Source: Heterocephalus glaber (taxonomy: Eukaryota; Chordata; Mammalia; Rodentia; Bathyergidae). From it: a stretch of 64,000 nucleotides of DNA. Made by a program: the position numbers and the translations under genes. This document shows, in pieces, positions 50,511 to 61,976 of the stretch. How positions within the stretch are numbered: the stretch's first letter is position 1; every line of letters begins with the position of its first letter. The notes beneath the pieces are model-generated. The model was not told the origin of the DNA. It was given only the letters and a program-made list of their open reading frames with translations, and did no database searches. The stretch lies in NCBI RefSeq assembly GCF_000247695.1, contig NW_004624747.1, positions 9,720,776-9,784,775 of the forward strand. Reading direction: 5' to 3'.

Positions 50511-51425
50511 TAAGTTATGTCCTGGGCATCTTCAAAAATTACATTTATTGAGGGCAGAGATGGAAACTAGTGGTTCAGGAGTACTCCATCTCTGCTACCA
50601 GTCATGTATGTCCTGGTTCTATTGGTAAAATCAGCTTTTTGACCTGAATTCTTTGCCAGTATGGTCGGAGTCAGGAGCCAGGCATGTCATGGCCCCTAAG
50701 AGTATGTGTAACATTTGGTTCCAGCTTGGCCACAGCTATGTGGTGCTACCCTGAAAAGCCCAGTAGGAGAGATCTACATCTGGAGGATACTGGGTGATCC
50801 TGAGACAACAGAGGGTATCAAGTCCCCACAACCCAGGTGACCTCTAAGAAGTGAGGGTCTTGAGAGCAATCCCAGTCTGCAGCCAGCCCTTATTGCCTCT
50901 GTATTCTCCACGACTGCTTCTAGACTGATCTTGCTTGTGCTAAAGCTGGGCGAGGTCTACTGGGGAAAACCAGCCATCCTTGAGTCACTTCTTAAAATAC
51001 AAAATCTTGGGCTATCCAAGAAAGGGAGCTTGAAAATTCCATTTTCCCAAGCTTCCCAGGTGACTTTTAGGAAAGAATCAACTTAGGAAACAGGACAAAG
51101 AATTAAAACCATTTAGTTATTTCTTTTTTCTTGGCTTTTGTGGGTGGAAAATGAGGGTGGAACGTCTATGGGCCAAGTTATTTAAGACAAACTAAATGCC
51201 TTATGAGCCTGTTCCTCGCTCTCCTCACTTTATTGTCTGGTGATGTATCCATGACAGTGCCATTGGGCATGCATGTGTTGTCTTCAGCTTGTGTTAATGC
51301 TAATCTCATTCCCAGTCCAGCTTATTATAATGCCTTAATAAGGCTTAGTTAGAATATTAGAAATACAGGAGGCAGGGAAAACATTTTAAGTGAATTTTTA
51401 TCTGGGAAGTTGTTGATACAATGAT

Positions 51426-51900
51426 CTTTTTTTATTATCACATGTTTGCAGTACATAATGTTTACATCCTTTGTGTAGAATTGATACATGTACATAACAC
51501 ATTTTAATTCCTTTTTCCATCCTCCCACCCTCTATCTCTTGATCCACTTTCCATTTCAAAAACATATATTTCCTACTTCCTATTATCTGTCTTTTATTTT
51601 GCTCTTTATTTATAATTTGGCTTTCTCATGTGAGAGAAACTATGCGATATTTAAACTTGTTGTCTGATTTATTTCATTTAACATTATAGTCTCAAGATGC
51701 ATTCCTTGCTGGGCATGGTGGTACACACCTGTAATCCCAGTGTTTGGCAGGCTAAGGTAGGAGAATCACCTTGAGTTAAAGGCAGCCTGGACTTTGTCTC
51801 AAAAAACAAAACAAAACAAAACAAAAGATGCATCCCATTTATTACAAATAACTCAAGCTTATCTTTCTTTATGGTACAGTAGTACTCCATTGTGTACTAA
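51426..51900 (-). mobile_element. L1 3' end with ORF2 terminus
   Basis: The reverse strand reads MEYYCTIKKDKLE, the degenerate ORF2 C-terminal motif, followed by the 3'UTR. A B1 interrupts it. Confidence 0.85.
51707..51826 (+). mobile_element. B1 SINE in L1
   Basis: GCTGGGCATGGTGGTACACA to TTTGTCTCAAAAAAC with an (AAAAC)n tail. AGATGCATTCC/AGATGCATCCC flank. Internal duplication absent. Confidence 0.9.
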
Positions 51901-52509
51901 AAAACGAAGAACAAGCAACTGATTGTTGGCTATTAAATGCCATTGTGGTAACCCATCCTGTGATAAGAGCATAGGATTTCCAAGATGTATCTTGAGCTGC
52001 TCTTATTCCTTGGTTGTCTCATTTATCTTGGCATAAATAAAAAAAGTCTATAATTTTCATTTTGTAGATTTCAGTGACCTTAGTACTGAAATTTAAAAAG
52101 CTGCTGTCTCTTGTTCTGTTTACACTTAATAAGAAAATTTTGCTTTCCAATTAAATATGTTATGATGTGATTTTTTTTTATTTGTTCTACTTTAGCACTG
52201 TCCCTGGTTATCAGTTGCAAGAAAATGTTTCAGACCAGAGATCTTATTATAAATGGGCTAATCAAATGCTCTTTTGTTGATATTGTTGGCAGTTGAATTC
52301 TATGGCTAGGGTCATGATTGGTGTCACCTCAGTGAAACTTTGCAGATAGTATGTAAATTAGCAATTGTGGCTTCAGCAGAAAAGCATGGATCTGCTACAG
52401 TAACAGAGGAAGATAGCTGTCTGACACAGTACTGGGAAAGATCATTACCATTTCCACTTGCATAGTGATCTTAAGAGATCCAGAATGTTAAACAGAAACC
52501 TCAGCTGGC

Positions 52510-52588
52510 TGGTCTGAATGGTTGAACAGCCTGAGATTCTCCCAGCATCAATGTGGCCTTATTGTCACCTCTCTCCTCAGCTCAGACC
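52510..52588 (+). repeat. Inverted segment pair, left copy
   Basis: Reads GTTGAACAGCCTGAGATTCT, CCCAGCATCAATGTGGCC and GTCACCTCTCTCC. Reverse complement of the right copy at 53470..53545. The first 20 bases (CCTCAGCTGGCTGGTCTGA, 52499..52517) are also found in direct orientation at the right copy. Confidence 0.85.
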
Positions 52589-52589
52589 T

Positions 52590-52770
52590 GTGCCACATAA
52601 TGGGTATTTCAGTCAACAATGGACAGCATATACAGTGGCAGTTACGCCACATGTAGTTCAGGGGTGTAGAATGCTATACTGTCTAGATTTGTGTAAGCAT
52701 ACTGTAAGATGTTTGCACAACAGAATCACCTGCGGAGTGTATCCCATTAAGTGATGGTGACTGTAGATGC
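52590..52770. mobile_element. Old DNA-transposon relic, class uncertain
   Basis: TGCCACATAATGGGTATTTC, TAGATTTGTGTAAGCATACT and GATGTTTGCACAACAGAATC resemble a transposon family frequent in mammals whose name I cannot give with confidence. Confidence 0.55.
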
Positions 52771-53291
52771 TGTAGATGCTGTAGGAAGTTGATTAGTCCA
52801 AGTATAACTGTTATTCATACTGATAAGTTCTTTCATCCCTATTAGTCCTGCCTTTTCCAGAAAGTCATATAAATTAAATTGTAAAATATGTAGCTTTTTA
52901 AAGTCTGGCTTCTCTCACTCAGCAGCATGCATTTATTTTGCAGATATTGGATAGAGTGTTTTATAAATGAATGTTAGTTGGGTCTAATTGGTTGTGAATA
53001 TTTTTCCAGCCTAGGTCTTCTACATCCTTACTGACTTTTCACATACTCCTTTTATCAAATACTGAGAGAAGAATGTTGAGCTCTCAAAGTAGTAGTTGTG
53101 GATTTATTTCTCTTTTCAGTTCTGTCAGTCTTTACTTAATATAGCTTGAAGTTCTGTTGATAGGTAGATGCACATTTAGGTTTGTTGTCTTCTTGTAGAA
53201 TGGAATGCTTTATTATATAATGATCCTTTCTGTCCCTGATTATATCCCTTGTTTGGAAGTCTTCATTGTCTGATTTTAATATAGCTACTTT

Positions 53292-53580
53292 ACAGCTGGA
53301 TGTGATGGCATATGGCATAAAACTGTAATCCCAGTTATTCTGGAGACTCAGGCAGGAGGATTGCAAGTTTTGGTCCAGCCTGGGCAACTTAGACCCTGTC
53401 GCAAAATTTAAAATAAAAAGTTAGGGTAGCTGGGAATATAACATAGTGTTAGAAACCTCAGCTGGTTGGTCTGAGCCGATGAGAGAGGTGACAGTAATGC
53501 CACATTGATGCTGGGGGAATCTCAGCCTGTTCAAGTATGTCTACCATGAGAGAAACCCTGAATTCAATCACCAGACATCT
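53292..53580 (+). mobile_element. B1-dID SINE with inserted segment
   Basis: AGCTGGATGTGATGGCATAT (B1), GTAGCTGGGAATATAACATA (ID start), then a roughly 85-base insertion, then CCCTGAATTCAATCACCAG (ID end). Confidence 0.75.
53456..53545 (-). repeat. Inverted segment pair, right copy
   Basis: Starts ACCTCAGCTGGTTGGTCTGA (direct match to the left copy), then GAGAGAGGTGACAGTAATGC and CACATTGATGCTGGGGGAAT in reverse orientation. It interrupts the ID half of a B1-dID SINE. Confidence 0.85.
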
Positions 53581-53639
53581 CCTCTCCTCCTGCAAAAAAC
53601 AAAAACAACTATTTCGGCTTCCCTTTGGTTAGTGATTTT

Positions 53640-53756
53640 TTGTTTTTGGTTTTGGTTTTTTTGATGGTTTTTTTTTTTTTGGTACCAGGGATCGAACTTG
53701 GGACCTTGTGCTTGCAAGGCAGGCGCCGGAACCACTGAGCTAAATCCATGGTCCCC
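53640..53756 (-). mobile_element. ID-like SINE with (GTTTTT)n tail
   Basis: TTTGGTTAGTG flanks both sides. GGTACCAGGGATCGAACTTG to ATCCATGGTCCCC. Confidence 0.93.
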
Positions 53757-54112
53757 GTTTGGTTAGTGTTGGATTTTACTATATCTTTTCCCTCCCTTTT
53801 ACTTTTAATTTATCTGTGTCTTTATATTTAAAGTGAGTTTCTTATAGTCACTTTAAGTTGGATCTTAGTTTTTCATTTATCCTGACAAAGTGTCCTTTAG
53901 ATCATTCACTTTTAATGTGATTGTTGATACTGTTCTACCAAAGTCTACCATCTTGAAAAATATTCTCTATTTGATTCTGGCTATAAGATGTTATTTTGCA
54001 CATTGTGTGTTGTCTAGTAGTATCTCTAGTCTGTATCTACTGGATTGTAAGCATCCACTAGAGTTCCAGTGCCACCTCTGTTTCTCCAGTTGTGACAATC
54101 AAAAATAACTTC

Positions 54113-54270
54113 AGCTAGGCATGGCAGCACACATTTGTAATATCAACACTTAGGAGGCTGAGGTGGGAGGATTGATGCAAGTTCAAGGCCAACCTGGGCT
54201 ACATAATAAGTTCAAAACCAGCCTGGACTATATATAGTTAGACCATGTCTCAAAAACAAACAAACAAAAA
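54113..54270 (+). mobile_element. B1 SINE, first of a tandem pair
   Basis: AGCTAGGCATGGCAGCACAC to GACCATGTCTCAAAAAC with (AAAC)n. Confidence 0.88.
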
Positions 54271-54395
54271 GGTCGGTCATGGCAGTGCACTCCTGTAATC
54301 CCAGAAATAGGGAAGCTGAGGCAGAAGGATAATTACAAGTTTGAGACCAACCTGAACTACATAGTAAGACCCTGTCTCCAAAAAAGAAAAAACCC
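54271..54395 (+). mobile_element. B1 SINE, second of the pair
   Basis: GGTCGGTCATGGCAGTGCAC to GACCCTGTCTCCAAAAAAG. No internal duplication. Confidence 0.85.
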
Positions 54396-54764
54396 TCCAT
54401 ATGTCATGTATCCCATGTATCCCCAGGATGCCCTGCCAGAAAAAATTACATGTGTCTTGATGTAGTGAGCTAAATGTGTTGTTTTCTTCCCTTATGCTTT
54501 GTACTTGTACAATTCTTTGGTGAAAGTTGGGTATCTTACATGAAATGTAGTGGTTTCATGCCTTGGAATGGGTTTCTCTTTCCTCCTGATAGATCTTATA
54601 CTATGGGAGTTTGATTTAGTCTACTCAGGAGATTCATTGTTACTGTGATTGCCTTCAATGTAGTACAGACTTGCAGTTCTTCTAGTAACAATTTGTGTTT
54701 CTTGAGTGGGAACTATTTTTCCAGAGGGCCTTCTCTGTGATCCAGAGGGTCTCTAAATATTTCA

Positions 54765-54862
54765 ATATGGCCTTGAGCTCACTGTGTAGCCCAGGCTGGC
54801 CTTCCTCTTGCCTCAGCCTCCCAAGTGGTGGGATTAAAGGCACATGCCACCATGCTCAGTTA
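54765..54862 (-). mobile_element. B1 SINE, truncated
   Basis: TGGCCTTGAGCTCACTGTGT to GCCACCATGCTCAGTT. Lacks the tail half. Confidence 0.82.
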
Positions 54863-55124
54863 CCAGAGAGCCTTGGTTAATGTCTGCTCCACATTAAACT
54901 TTTGACTGCTGTTTGCATTGCATCTCAGGGAGTTCCTATCTTGTACTCCTAGAACTCTTTCAGCAAAGATTTATTTCTTCATTCATTGAGAGTGCATTTT
55001 CCTTTATGACACTGATCATATTTTTAATGCCTGCCTTAAAATTCTTTTCTGCTAATTGCAACATATAGGCCATCATCAGATAAGTTTCCATTTAAAAAAA
55101 ATACTGTATGGAGCTTTTCAATTT

Positions 55125-55287
55125 TTTCCGTACTGAGGAATGAACCCAGGGCCTTTATACTGACCTACAGCCCCAGCTTTTTATTTGAGACAGGGTCTTG
55201 CTAAATTGCCCAGGTTGAGCTCCCACTCACCATCTTCGTGCTTTAGTGTCCCAGAGAATACAGGCATGCACCGCTGTGCCCAGCTTC
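55125..55287 (-). mobile_element. B1-dID SINE
   Basis: TACTGAGGAATGAACCCAGG to GCACCGCTGTGCCCAGC. Confidence 0.85.
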
Positions 55288-55997
55288 CTTTTTCTTTGTA
55301 TATCTAGTAATTTGGGGTTGTTTCCTGGGCAGTGTAGATCACATTGTAGATTGTTATGTTCCCTCTACAGAATATTGGTTTTTGTTTTAGCAAACAGTTA
55401 ATTTCACCTCAGACTTCAAATTCTCTCCTGCAGGGGAGATACCCACTCAGCTATTTTGTCATTAATTCCTTGAAGTGTGAGTTCCTGTGAATTTCAGAGG
55501 TCTGTGAGAAATTTAAGCAGAATTTATAGACAAAATTTGGGCTCCTTCTTTGTTCTTTGCTGGTATTTTCTCTTAACTCTTTGCTTTCCTAAAACTATGG
55601 TTTTTCCAAGATATGTAGTAAAACTAAAGATTTTCTTCCAAATTTTAGTTCCCCTAGTTGGCCTCGGTCAAACCCTACACTCATGCAAAAACAAAATATT
55701 AAACACTGGGAAACTCACCCAATGCTTTTTGGTTTTCCCTGTACCTGTTCATTTCTGAGTTCTAGAATAAGAGAATTAAATAGCATAGTTGGTATGCTCA
55801 TACTATGTCCAGCTTTCTGTAAGAGTGAACAGTAACCGTATATTTCTTATTAGGTTTATATCTTTACCTGAGCCCTAGATCTTATCCCCTTGGGCTTTCT
55901 TAGATGGTGTTATCCTCATTTTATTGATTGACTACCCCCTTCTATATCTTCAACTTTACTGGTTCCCTTCTGTCATCATTTTAAAATGTTCATATCA

Positions 55998-56060
55998 CTC
56001 TCTTCTCCTCTCCCCTCCCCTCCCCTTCCCTCCCCCTCCTCTCCTCTCTTCTTCTCTTTC
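55998..56060 (+). repeat. CT-rich low-complexity tract
   Basis: TCTCCTCTCCCCTCCCCTCC-type run. Confidence 0.9.
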
Positions 56061-56077
56061 ATCTGTCCATCCGTCTT

Positions 56078-56242
56078 CAGTACAACGGAATGAACTCAGA
56101 GCCATCGCACTGAGCTACATCCCCAGCCCCTTTTTTATTTTGAGACAGGGTGTTGCTAAGTTGCCCAGGCTGGGCCTGAACCACACTATCCTCTTGTCTC
56201 AGCCTCCCAGAGTGCTGGGATTATGGGCATGCACCACCATGT
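56078..56242 (-). mobile_element. B1-dID SINE
   Basis: AACGGAATGAACTCAGAGCC to GCATGCACCACCATG. Confidence 0.85.
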
Positions 56243-57165
56243 AAAATGCTCACATCTTTCTTCCATTAAGAAAAACTAAATTTTCCCTCTCTCACCCACA
56301 AGCTATTGTACCTTTTCCTTCACCTTTGCGTTTATCTCCACATCTTTCCTATCTCCCACTCACCCCTCAACACATTCTAATCTTACTTCTGTCCCTAGCA
56401 GTGTATTCAGTTGCTCTGACCAGGATTATCAGTGACCTCTGTGTCACCAAGTACACACTCTCTCCATCACCTATGCTGATAATTTCTGATACTATGTGTT
56501 TACTTCAAACTTTTCTTGTAAACTTCTAGCTCTGTTTGCCCATTCTATATCCTTCCTTAGGTATCTCAGATTCTCAAATTCAGTGTGTTCATCTCTCTTT
56601 CTTTAATAATAGTCCTCACCTTTCTTATTTCTGTGCATGGTGTCTGTCCTTCTTACCTCCATATCCAGTTAGTCAGCAAGACTGTTGATTCTACCTTGCT
56701 AAAGAACTCTTGAATCTGTTCACTTCACATCTTTTTCAACTCTTGTTTATAGCGTCTCACTCCTTACCCTTCATGAACCTTTCTAATCAACTGCAGCCAG
56801 AATAAAGCTAGCCTGATAAAACCTTCATTGGCTCTCCCTGCCAACAGGATAAAGCCCATATTCTGTACCCTACAGTTTGCCTGCATAACTTTTTCTTGCT
56901 GTGTCTTCCCTTTGCCCTCTGAATGTCAAAATTATGCTAAGCTGGGAATACTTTCCCTTCCAAGCACTCCTGTGCCTATATAAAAACTGTTAATTACTCT
57001 TTTAGTTTTTGGATCTCCCCTCAAGACCATTTGTGAGTCCCTGGCTTATTCTTTCCTAGCATCCATCCATTGTCATAGATTGTTAAGTGTCTCATTTCGG
57101 CTCTAGACTCAGAGTTCCATGAGGGCATGTTTTCTTGTCTCCTCTCTCTGGTCTTTCTACCAAGC
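56243..57165 (+). mobile_element. L2 LINE relic
   Basis: CAGTGACCTCTGTGTCACCA, CATCCAGTTAG-like text, AATAAAGCTAGCCTGATAAA, GATAAAGCCCATATTCTGTA and AGAGTTCCATGAGGGCATG match L2 order to its 3' end. The 5' part may precede the B1-dID. Confidence 0.7.
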
Positions 57166-57170
57166 ACAGA

Positions 57171-57329
57171 TTTTTTTTTTTTTTCTGTTTTTTTGAGATA
57201 CGGTCTCACTATGTAGTCCAAGGTGGCCTTAAACTTGCTGTTGCAGTACAGACTGACCTTGAACTTGCAATCTTTCTGCCTCAGCCTCCCAAGTGCTGCC
57301 ATTACAGGCATGTGCCACCATGCCCAGCC
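57171..57329 (-). mobile_element. B1 SINE
   Basis: Poly-T, GAGATACGGTCTCACTATGT to GTGCCACCATGCCCAGCC. Confidence 0.88.
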
Positions 57330-57375
57330 TCTAGCATAAATAATTCTAAAAAGAACTTGAGTTTTCAGTGTTTTT

Positions 57376-57535
57376 TGTACTCTTTTCTTTTACTTCCTTC
57401 CTTCTGTCCCTTCCTCTCTCCCTTTCTCCTTTCCTCCCTCCTTTTTTTCCTACCCTTTTCCTTTATTCCCTCTAGTCTTTTCTTTTTTCCTTTCCTCTCC
57501 CTCTTTGCCTATCTTCCTTCTTTCTTTCTTTTTTT
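57376..57535 (+). repeat. 160-base polypyrimidine tract
   Basis: Almost pure C/T (CCTTCC, TTCTTTCT) with very few purines, ending in the T-rich tail of the next ID copy. Confidence 0.92.
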
Positions 57536-57642
57536 TTTGTTTTTGTTTTTGTTTTTGTTTTGTTTTTTTGATACTGGGGTTCGAACTCAGGATCTTGCAC
57601 TTGCACTGCAGGCGCCGGAACCACTGAGCTAAATCCCTGGCC
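57536..57642 (-). mobile_element. ID-like SINE, first of a tandem
   Basis: (GTTTTT)n, then GATACTGGGGTTCGAACTCA to AATCCCTGGCCC. Confidence 0.92.
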
Positions 57643-57688
57643 CTTTTTTTTGGTACCGGGGATCGAACTTGGGTTCTTGCACTTGCCT
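57643..57688 (-). mobile_element. ID-like SINE, truncated second copy
   Basis: GGTACCGGGGATCGAACTTG to TTGCACTTGCC only, directly abutting the first copy. Confidence 0.85.
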
Positions 57689-57691
57689 TCT

Positions 57692-57880
57692 TTCTTTTCT
57701 TGTATCGGGGATTAAATGAGGGCCTTTGCACTAAGCTATATCCCTATCCCTTTTTTATTTTATTTTTTTATTTTGAGACATTATCTCACTGAGTTGCTAA
57801 ATTGCCCAGGCTGGGCTCAAACTTGTGATCTTCTTGCTTAGCTTCAGAGTTATGGAATTGCAGGTGTGTAATTCTAAGCT
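57692..57880 (-). mobile_element. B1-dID SINE
   Basis: TATCGGGGATTAAATGAGGG to GAATTGCAGGTGTGTAATTC. Ends just before the JOSD1 copy. Confidence 0.82.
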
Positions 57881-57896
57881 ATTGTACATTCTCAAA

Positions 57897-60800
57897 AAAT
57901 TTAGCCCCCTCACCCCTGCCCCAGGTGGCAGCCTGCAGGTCCAGGCAGCAAAGGGCAACTGGCGGCACCATGAAGTGCTGTCCCTGTGGGGCCCACAGCA
58001 AGAGGACCAGAATCTGAGCTTCTGGAGAAGCCGTGCCGCGCCAGAGGGGATGGAAAGCAGCTCCAGAGCAGCCCACGACCCCATGCTGGCTGGCCACCTC
58101 TAGCTGCTCAAATAGTGTGTTTTATCCACCAACTCCTAGGCCTTGTCTCTTGATTCAGTGGCATCATGATTGGAAAGAAATGGAAGGAAAGAAGAGGTGT
58201 GATCTATTCCGAACTGTCCTCCTGCATTGAGGCCTGGTTGGCATTTGCAGAGAGGAAGACACAGCAAGGAAATAGTGTCTTTCTGGAGGAGGGTGGGGAA
58301 AGAGCAACAAGGTCTTATATTTTGTATGATTTTTTTTTAAACCCTTCACTTTGACGGTGGTGGTGATACAACTAATTCAAAAGTTATTTTTTGTATTGAG
58401 GAGAAGAGGGAGATATTTTTCTTTTTCGATTCCAACCTTTTCTCCCAGTGACAAAGCATACATGGACACCAGAGAATAAGGTGGACCTCAGGAATCCTGA
58501 GACATTTCCATCTTCCTCAGGAGGGAAGAGTGGGGTGTTTTCAGCCCTCTCTGGAACCTAAAACAAAAAAACATGAGTTGCGTGCCATGGAAAGGAGACA
58601 AGGCCAAATGTGAATCCTTGGAGCTGCACCAGGCAGCACCCTTACAGATCTCCCATGAGAAACAGTGCAGGGAACTTTGTGCCCTACACACCCTCAGTAA
58701 CCTCTTCCAGGACGGTAACGCCTTCACATGGGAAATGTCAAAAGAAATTTTCCAGAGGTTGTCTCCAAACACCATGGTGCTGGCACACAAGAGCATGCCG
58801 GGAAATGGGAGCACTTCAGATCAAAGGCTACAAAGCTGTTTGGTAGGATAAGTGCAGGGATGTTGGTGTCATTGCCCTCACTAATGTCATGTTTATAGCC
58901 AGCCTGTGGTGGGGACCACTCAAGCTGCTCCTCAAAAGGAGCACTGGATCTGTGTCTGAGAGGTAGGAGGTGCCTACTACAACTTCGACTCCAGTACTCA
59001 AGATGCCTGAGTGGTTCAGAGGCAAGAATGAGCTCAGGAAATTTCTAAAACATCATTTGCACAGAATGAATTGTGAACTCCTGCTGGTGGTACCAGAAGA
59101 GGTGGAAGCCCATCAGAGCTGGAGGGCCAGTATGTAATAGTTCTGCCCAAGCTGCTCCCTGCGCCACCCTCCAGGCCTCTGGATGTGCTGTGGCCTGTGC
59201 AGTGGGTCTGCCCTGGCCACTTCCCCAGACTTCTCATCGGTTTCCCTTTCTGATCTGCCAGTGCAGTAAGATAGGTGTGTGGATTGCCACAAGAACCACC
59301 CGCTGTCTGTGTGTGGGAAAGGAAGGGAAGGTCCCAAGCCCGGGGAAGGAAAGGTGGATCCCAGCTGTTTGCCCCTTTCTCTGAGGACCTGACAGAGGTT
59401 CTGTTGAAATCATCACTGCCGCTCCAAGCTTGTCAGAGATGCTGCCCTCACTTTTCTCTGCCGTGGCACCAGTGGGTCTGAAGACACAGTACTGGCAAAA
59501 CCCAGCAACTGCCTCTAAGGACCCAGAGCATAAATGTCTCTCAGGAAATTTTCCCCCAGACCTCAGCAGCAGTACCACATGCTGGGCCATCTGCAGCCCT
59601 TAACACCACTCCATCCCATTTTACGGGTTGTTTATAGCCAGCCTTGAGCTTTACGATGAAAAGTTCTCTAATATTCCAATCCAGGTGGCTAAATCCCACA
59701 ATCTTGTAACAAGACAAGGGCGAATACATTGTTAAGAGGATGTGGCTAAAGTCAAACTGGGACAGGTGTGGGGTGGCTTTTCTTCACTCCAGTTTTGTCC
59801 CTACTATTTCACTACATTGATTTAGGATGCTCTGGGGCAAAAGTCAAGGAAAATGGGCAGGTTTCATACTTTGTCCACTCTGACAAAATCAGAAAATGAT
59901 GTCTACCCTTGGTAGCAAATTCCACTATCTTAGGACAGAAGTGGGTGAGGGAAGTAATACACTTCTCAGAGTTTAAGAGCAGATAGAATTGGCAGAAGTC
60001 CTGGGCTCTGAGGCTGAGTCACTGTTGTGACAAGCAGCAGAGCCTTCAAGTCGGTTTCTGTGTATTGTTATAGGACCTGGGTTTGTCATCTCCATGTAGT
60101 TTCCTTTACAAATCACTGGATTGACCCACCCCCTACCTCTTGAGATAGTTGTAGGCCACATTTCTCCTGTAACTTTGGAAAAAAAAGAGGAGAGGAAGTA
60201 AGTTATCATACCACATGTGTCACCAAAGTGACTCTGGTTGCCTCAGAACAGGTGGGGAGATATGGGTGACGCAGCCAGCCCTTCCAGATCCATGTTCTCT
60301 GCAGGTGGGAAACCAGCAGCAGAGCCAGCCTGGGGCTTGCATGTCAGTCCTCAACAAGCTTTACAGGGGAAGCCAAGGTTTGCTCCCCACAGTGACTGGA
60401 GAGCATGTTTATACCAGCACTTTTTCTGCACATGTATCTTCAATCCAACAAGGCTGTTCTTTATGCCGAGTAACAAGAGGCACCAAGTGGCAACTGTATT
60501 ATGCCCTCTCAGCAACTGTCCGTGGTCTCTTCTGCAGCGTTTTCTACACCAGACCTGCTTGGCACCACAGGGAGCTCTTTTCCCCTGCACAATGACATTC
60601 CAACCACACCAGCCAGAAAGTTACAGGCAGGACTGTGGGCCCATTGGCACTGTCAGTGATAGCCATTTTCTGGGAGGAGGAAACTCCTCTCCACAAATCT
60701 GCTTGGGCCTACCTATGCAAATGGCACTTCAGAGGAGTCTCGTGCACATGGAGTCCACGAGCCCATGGAATATGCAAAGACGCTTCAACATTTCAGGGTT

Positions 60801-61040
60801 GGTTTCTACATTCATATCCAATTCTGGTACTTAGGAACGGGCACCTATGGTGATGCCCAAGGACAGAAATCCCACTCCTTTAAGGAAGGGAGCAGGCCTG
60901 ACCCTGATGCCCATTAAGGGGCAACCCTGGACTTTTTCTTGTTTTTTGTTCCTTTTTGTTATTGTTAGCTTTGTGCTGGGTTTGTTTACAAAAGATGTAT
61001 TTTGTTTAACCAAATATTAAAAATGGAAAACTCCGTATAT
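57897..61040 (+). pseudogene. JOSD1: JOSD1 retropseudogene, long, with UTRs
   Basis: Processed copy of the Josephin-domain deubiquitinase JOSD1. The coding relic starts at ATG 58573 ([12 protein letters not shown]) and keeps the catalytic-Cys region ([14 protein letters not shown]). It has lost about ten residues after GNG. A Trp codon is TAG at 58849..58851, and two frameshifts follow. A recognisable C-terminus [18 protein letters not shown] ends at TAA 59135..59137. No introns are seen. Upstream sequence is probable 5'UTR and the long tract after 59137 probable 3'UTR. The 3' end is uncertain and could reach about 61690, because no clear poly-A tail is visible. Confidence 0.85.
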
Positions 61041-61872
61041 GGAAAAAAAATTAGCTGTTGGGCTATAGCAAGGACTACCTGCTGAATTGAGACAGACGTG
61101 GATCCTTAGACGTGCAGTAAGAAAAAGACTTAACCATAACCAGGTGTTGGGACCATGTATCATTTCATGAACATTTTTTGAATCATGCATAAGTACATAG
61201 TTAAAAAGAAAAAGATTGGATAATGTAACTGGAAACACTTTTCACTTAGGAAATGACCAAGATGTATACTGTGTCTAGAGCTAACATTCCCTGTTTTAAT
61301 TTATCTTTTTAACCTTGGTTTTCACTTTACTAATTTTCTGTGGTGTTTTCTGGGAGACTCAAGATTTTTTCTTCCCCTCTCCCTGACCCACTTCCCCAAT
61401 ACTTAAGATTTTTAGGGAAGTGATCATTTAGTTTCATAACTAGAATGGACATTTTGATTAAATTTAAAATGTTGATTTCTTCCTATTATTTTCATGTTCT
61501 GCTAACTTTGTTTTGACAGTCAACCTTTGTGCGTATTATGTTCTTCCTGTAACAGTAAACGCCAACTGCTGACAGGGTTCAGGACTCTGATACTTGCTTG
61601 TAAGCTCTTTGCACAAAGGTGATGTTTATTCAAGATAAGAACACTGTAATGACGCTAAACTGTACTTGTCCTGTCTTTATTCAGAAAGTAAGCACATCCT
61701 TTCTAATCTAGACCTCGAAAGCAGTGAATATAACCAAAGATTCCCAGATCTTAGAAAATGTAATTTGGAGTGAAAATACGCTAGCCTTAAGAAAAAGGTC
61801 ATATGCTATTACTTTTGACATCATTATATTTTTAGAGGGATATCATTTAAATTGTTCGTTTATTCATTTGTC

Positions 61873-61945
61873 TCCCCTCCCATTGAACCCAGGGCCTCAA
61901 TGCATGCTTAGTATGTGCTCTACCACTGAGCTACATCCCTGACCC
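61873..61945 (-). mobile_element. Old ID-type SINE
   Basis: CCATTGAACCCAGGGCCTCA to GAGCTACATCCCTGACCC. TTTAAATTGTT/CTTAAATTGTT flank. Confidence 0.78.
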
Positions 61946-61976
61946 TTAAATTGTTAAATCATAAAAAGAAGTGAGC

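Larger units (their letters stand above)
52795..55110 (-). mobile_element. Old L1 region in antisense, mosaic
   Basis: CAGAAAGTCATATAAATTAA, TTTCTCTTTTCAGTTCTGTC, TCTGTGTCTTTATATTTAAA and GATCATTCACTTTTAATGTG follow antisense mammalian L1. Cut by five SINEs. Boundaries loose. Confidence 0.65.

Noticed and set aside
57135..57632. 165-codon open frame, + strand
   Set aside because: It is the translation of an antisense B1, a polypyrimidine tract (Leu/Phe/Ser/Pro run) and an ID SINE. No protein family signal.
58573..58851. Short Josephin-like gene
   Set aside because: It has a deletion, a premature stop and later frameshifts, and it is intronless in a host intron, so it is a retropseudogene.
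60238..60834. 198-codon open frame, + strand
   Set aside because: It lies in the 3'UTR-like part of the JOSD1 retrocopy, has no family resemblance, and overlaps a second open frame (60215..60595) of equal merit.
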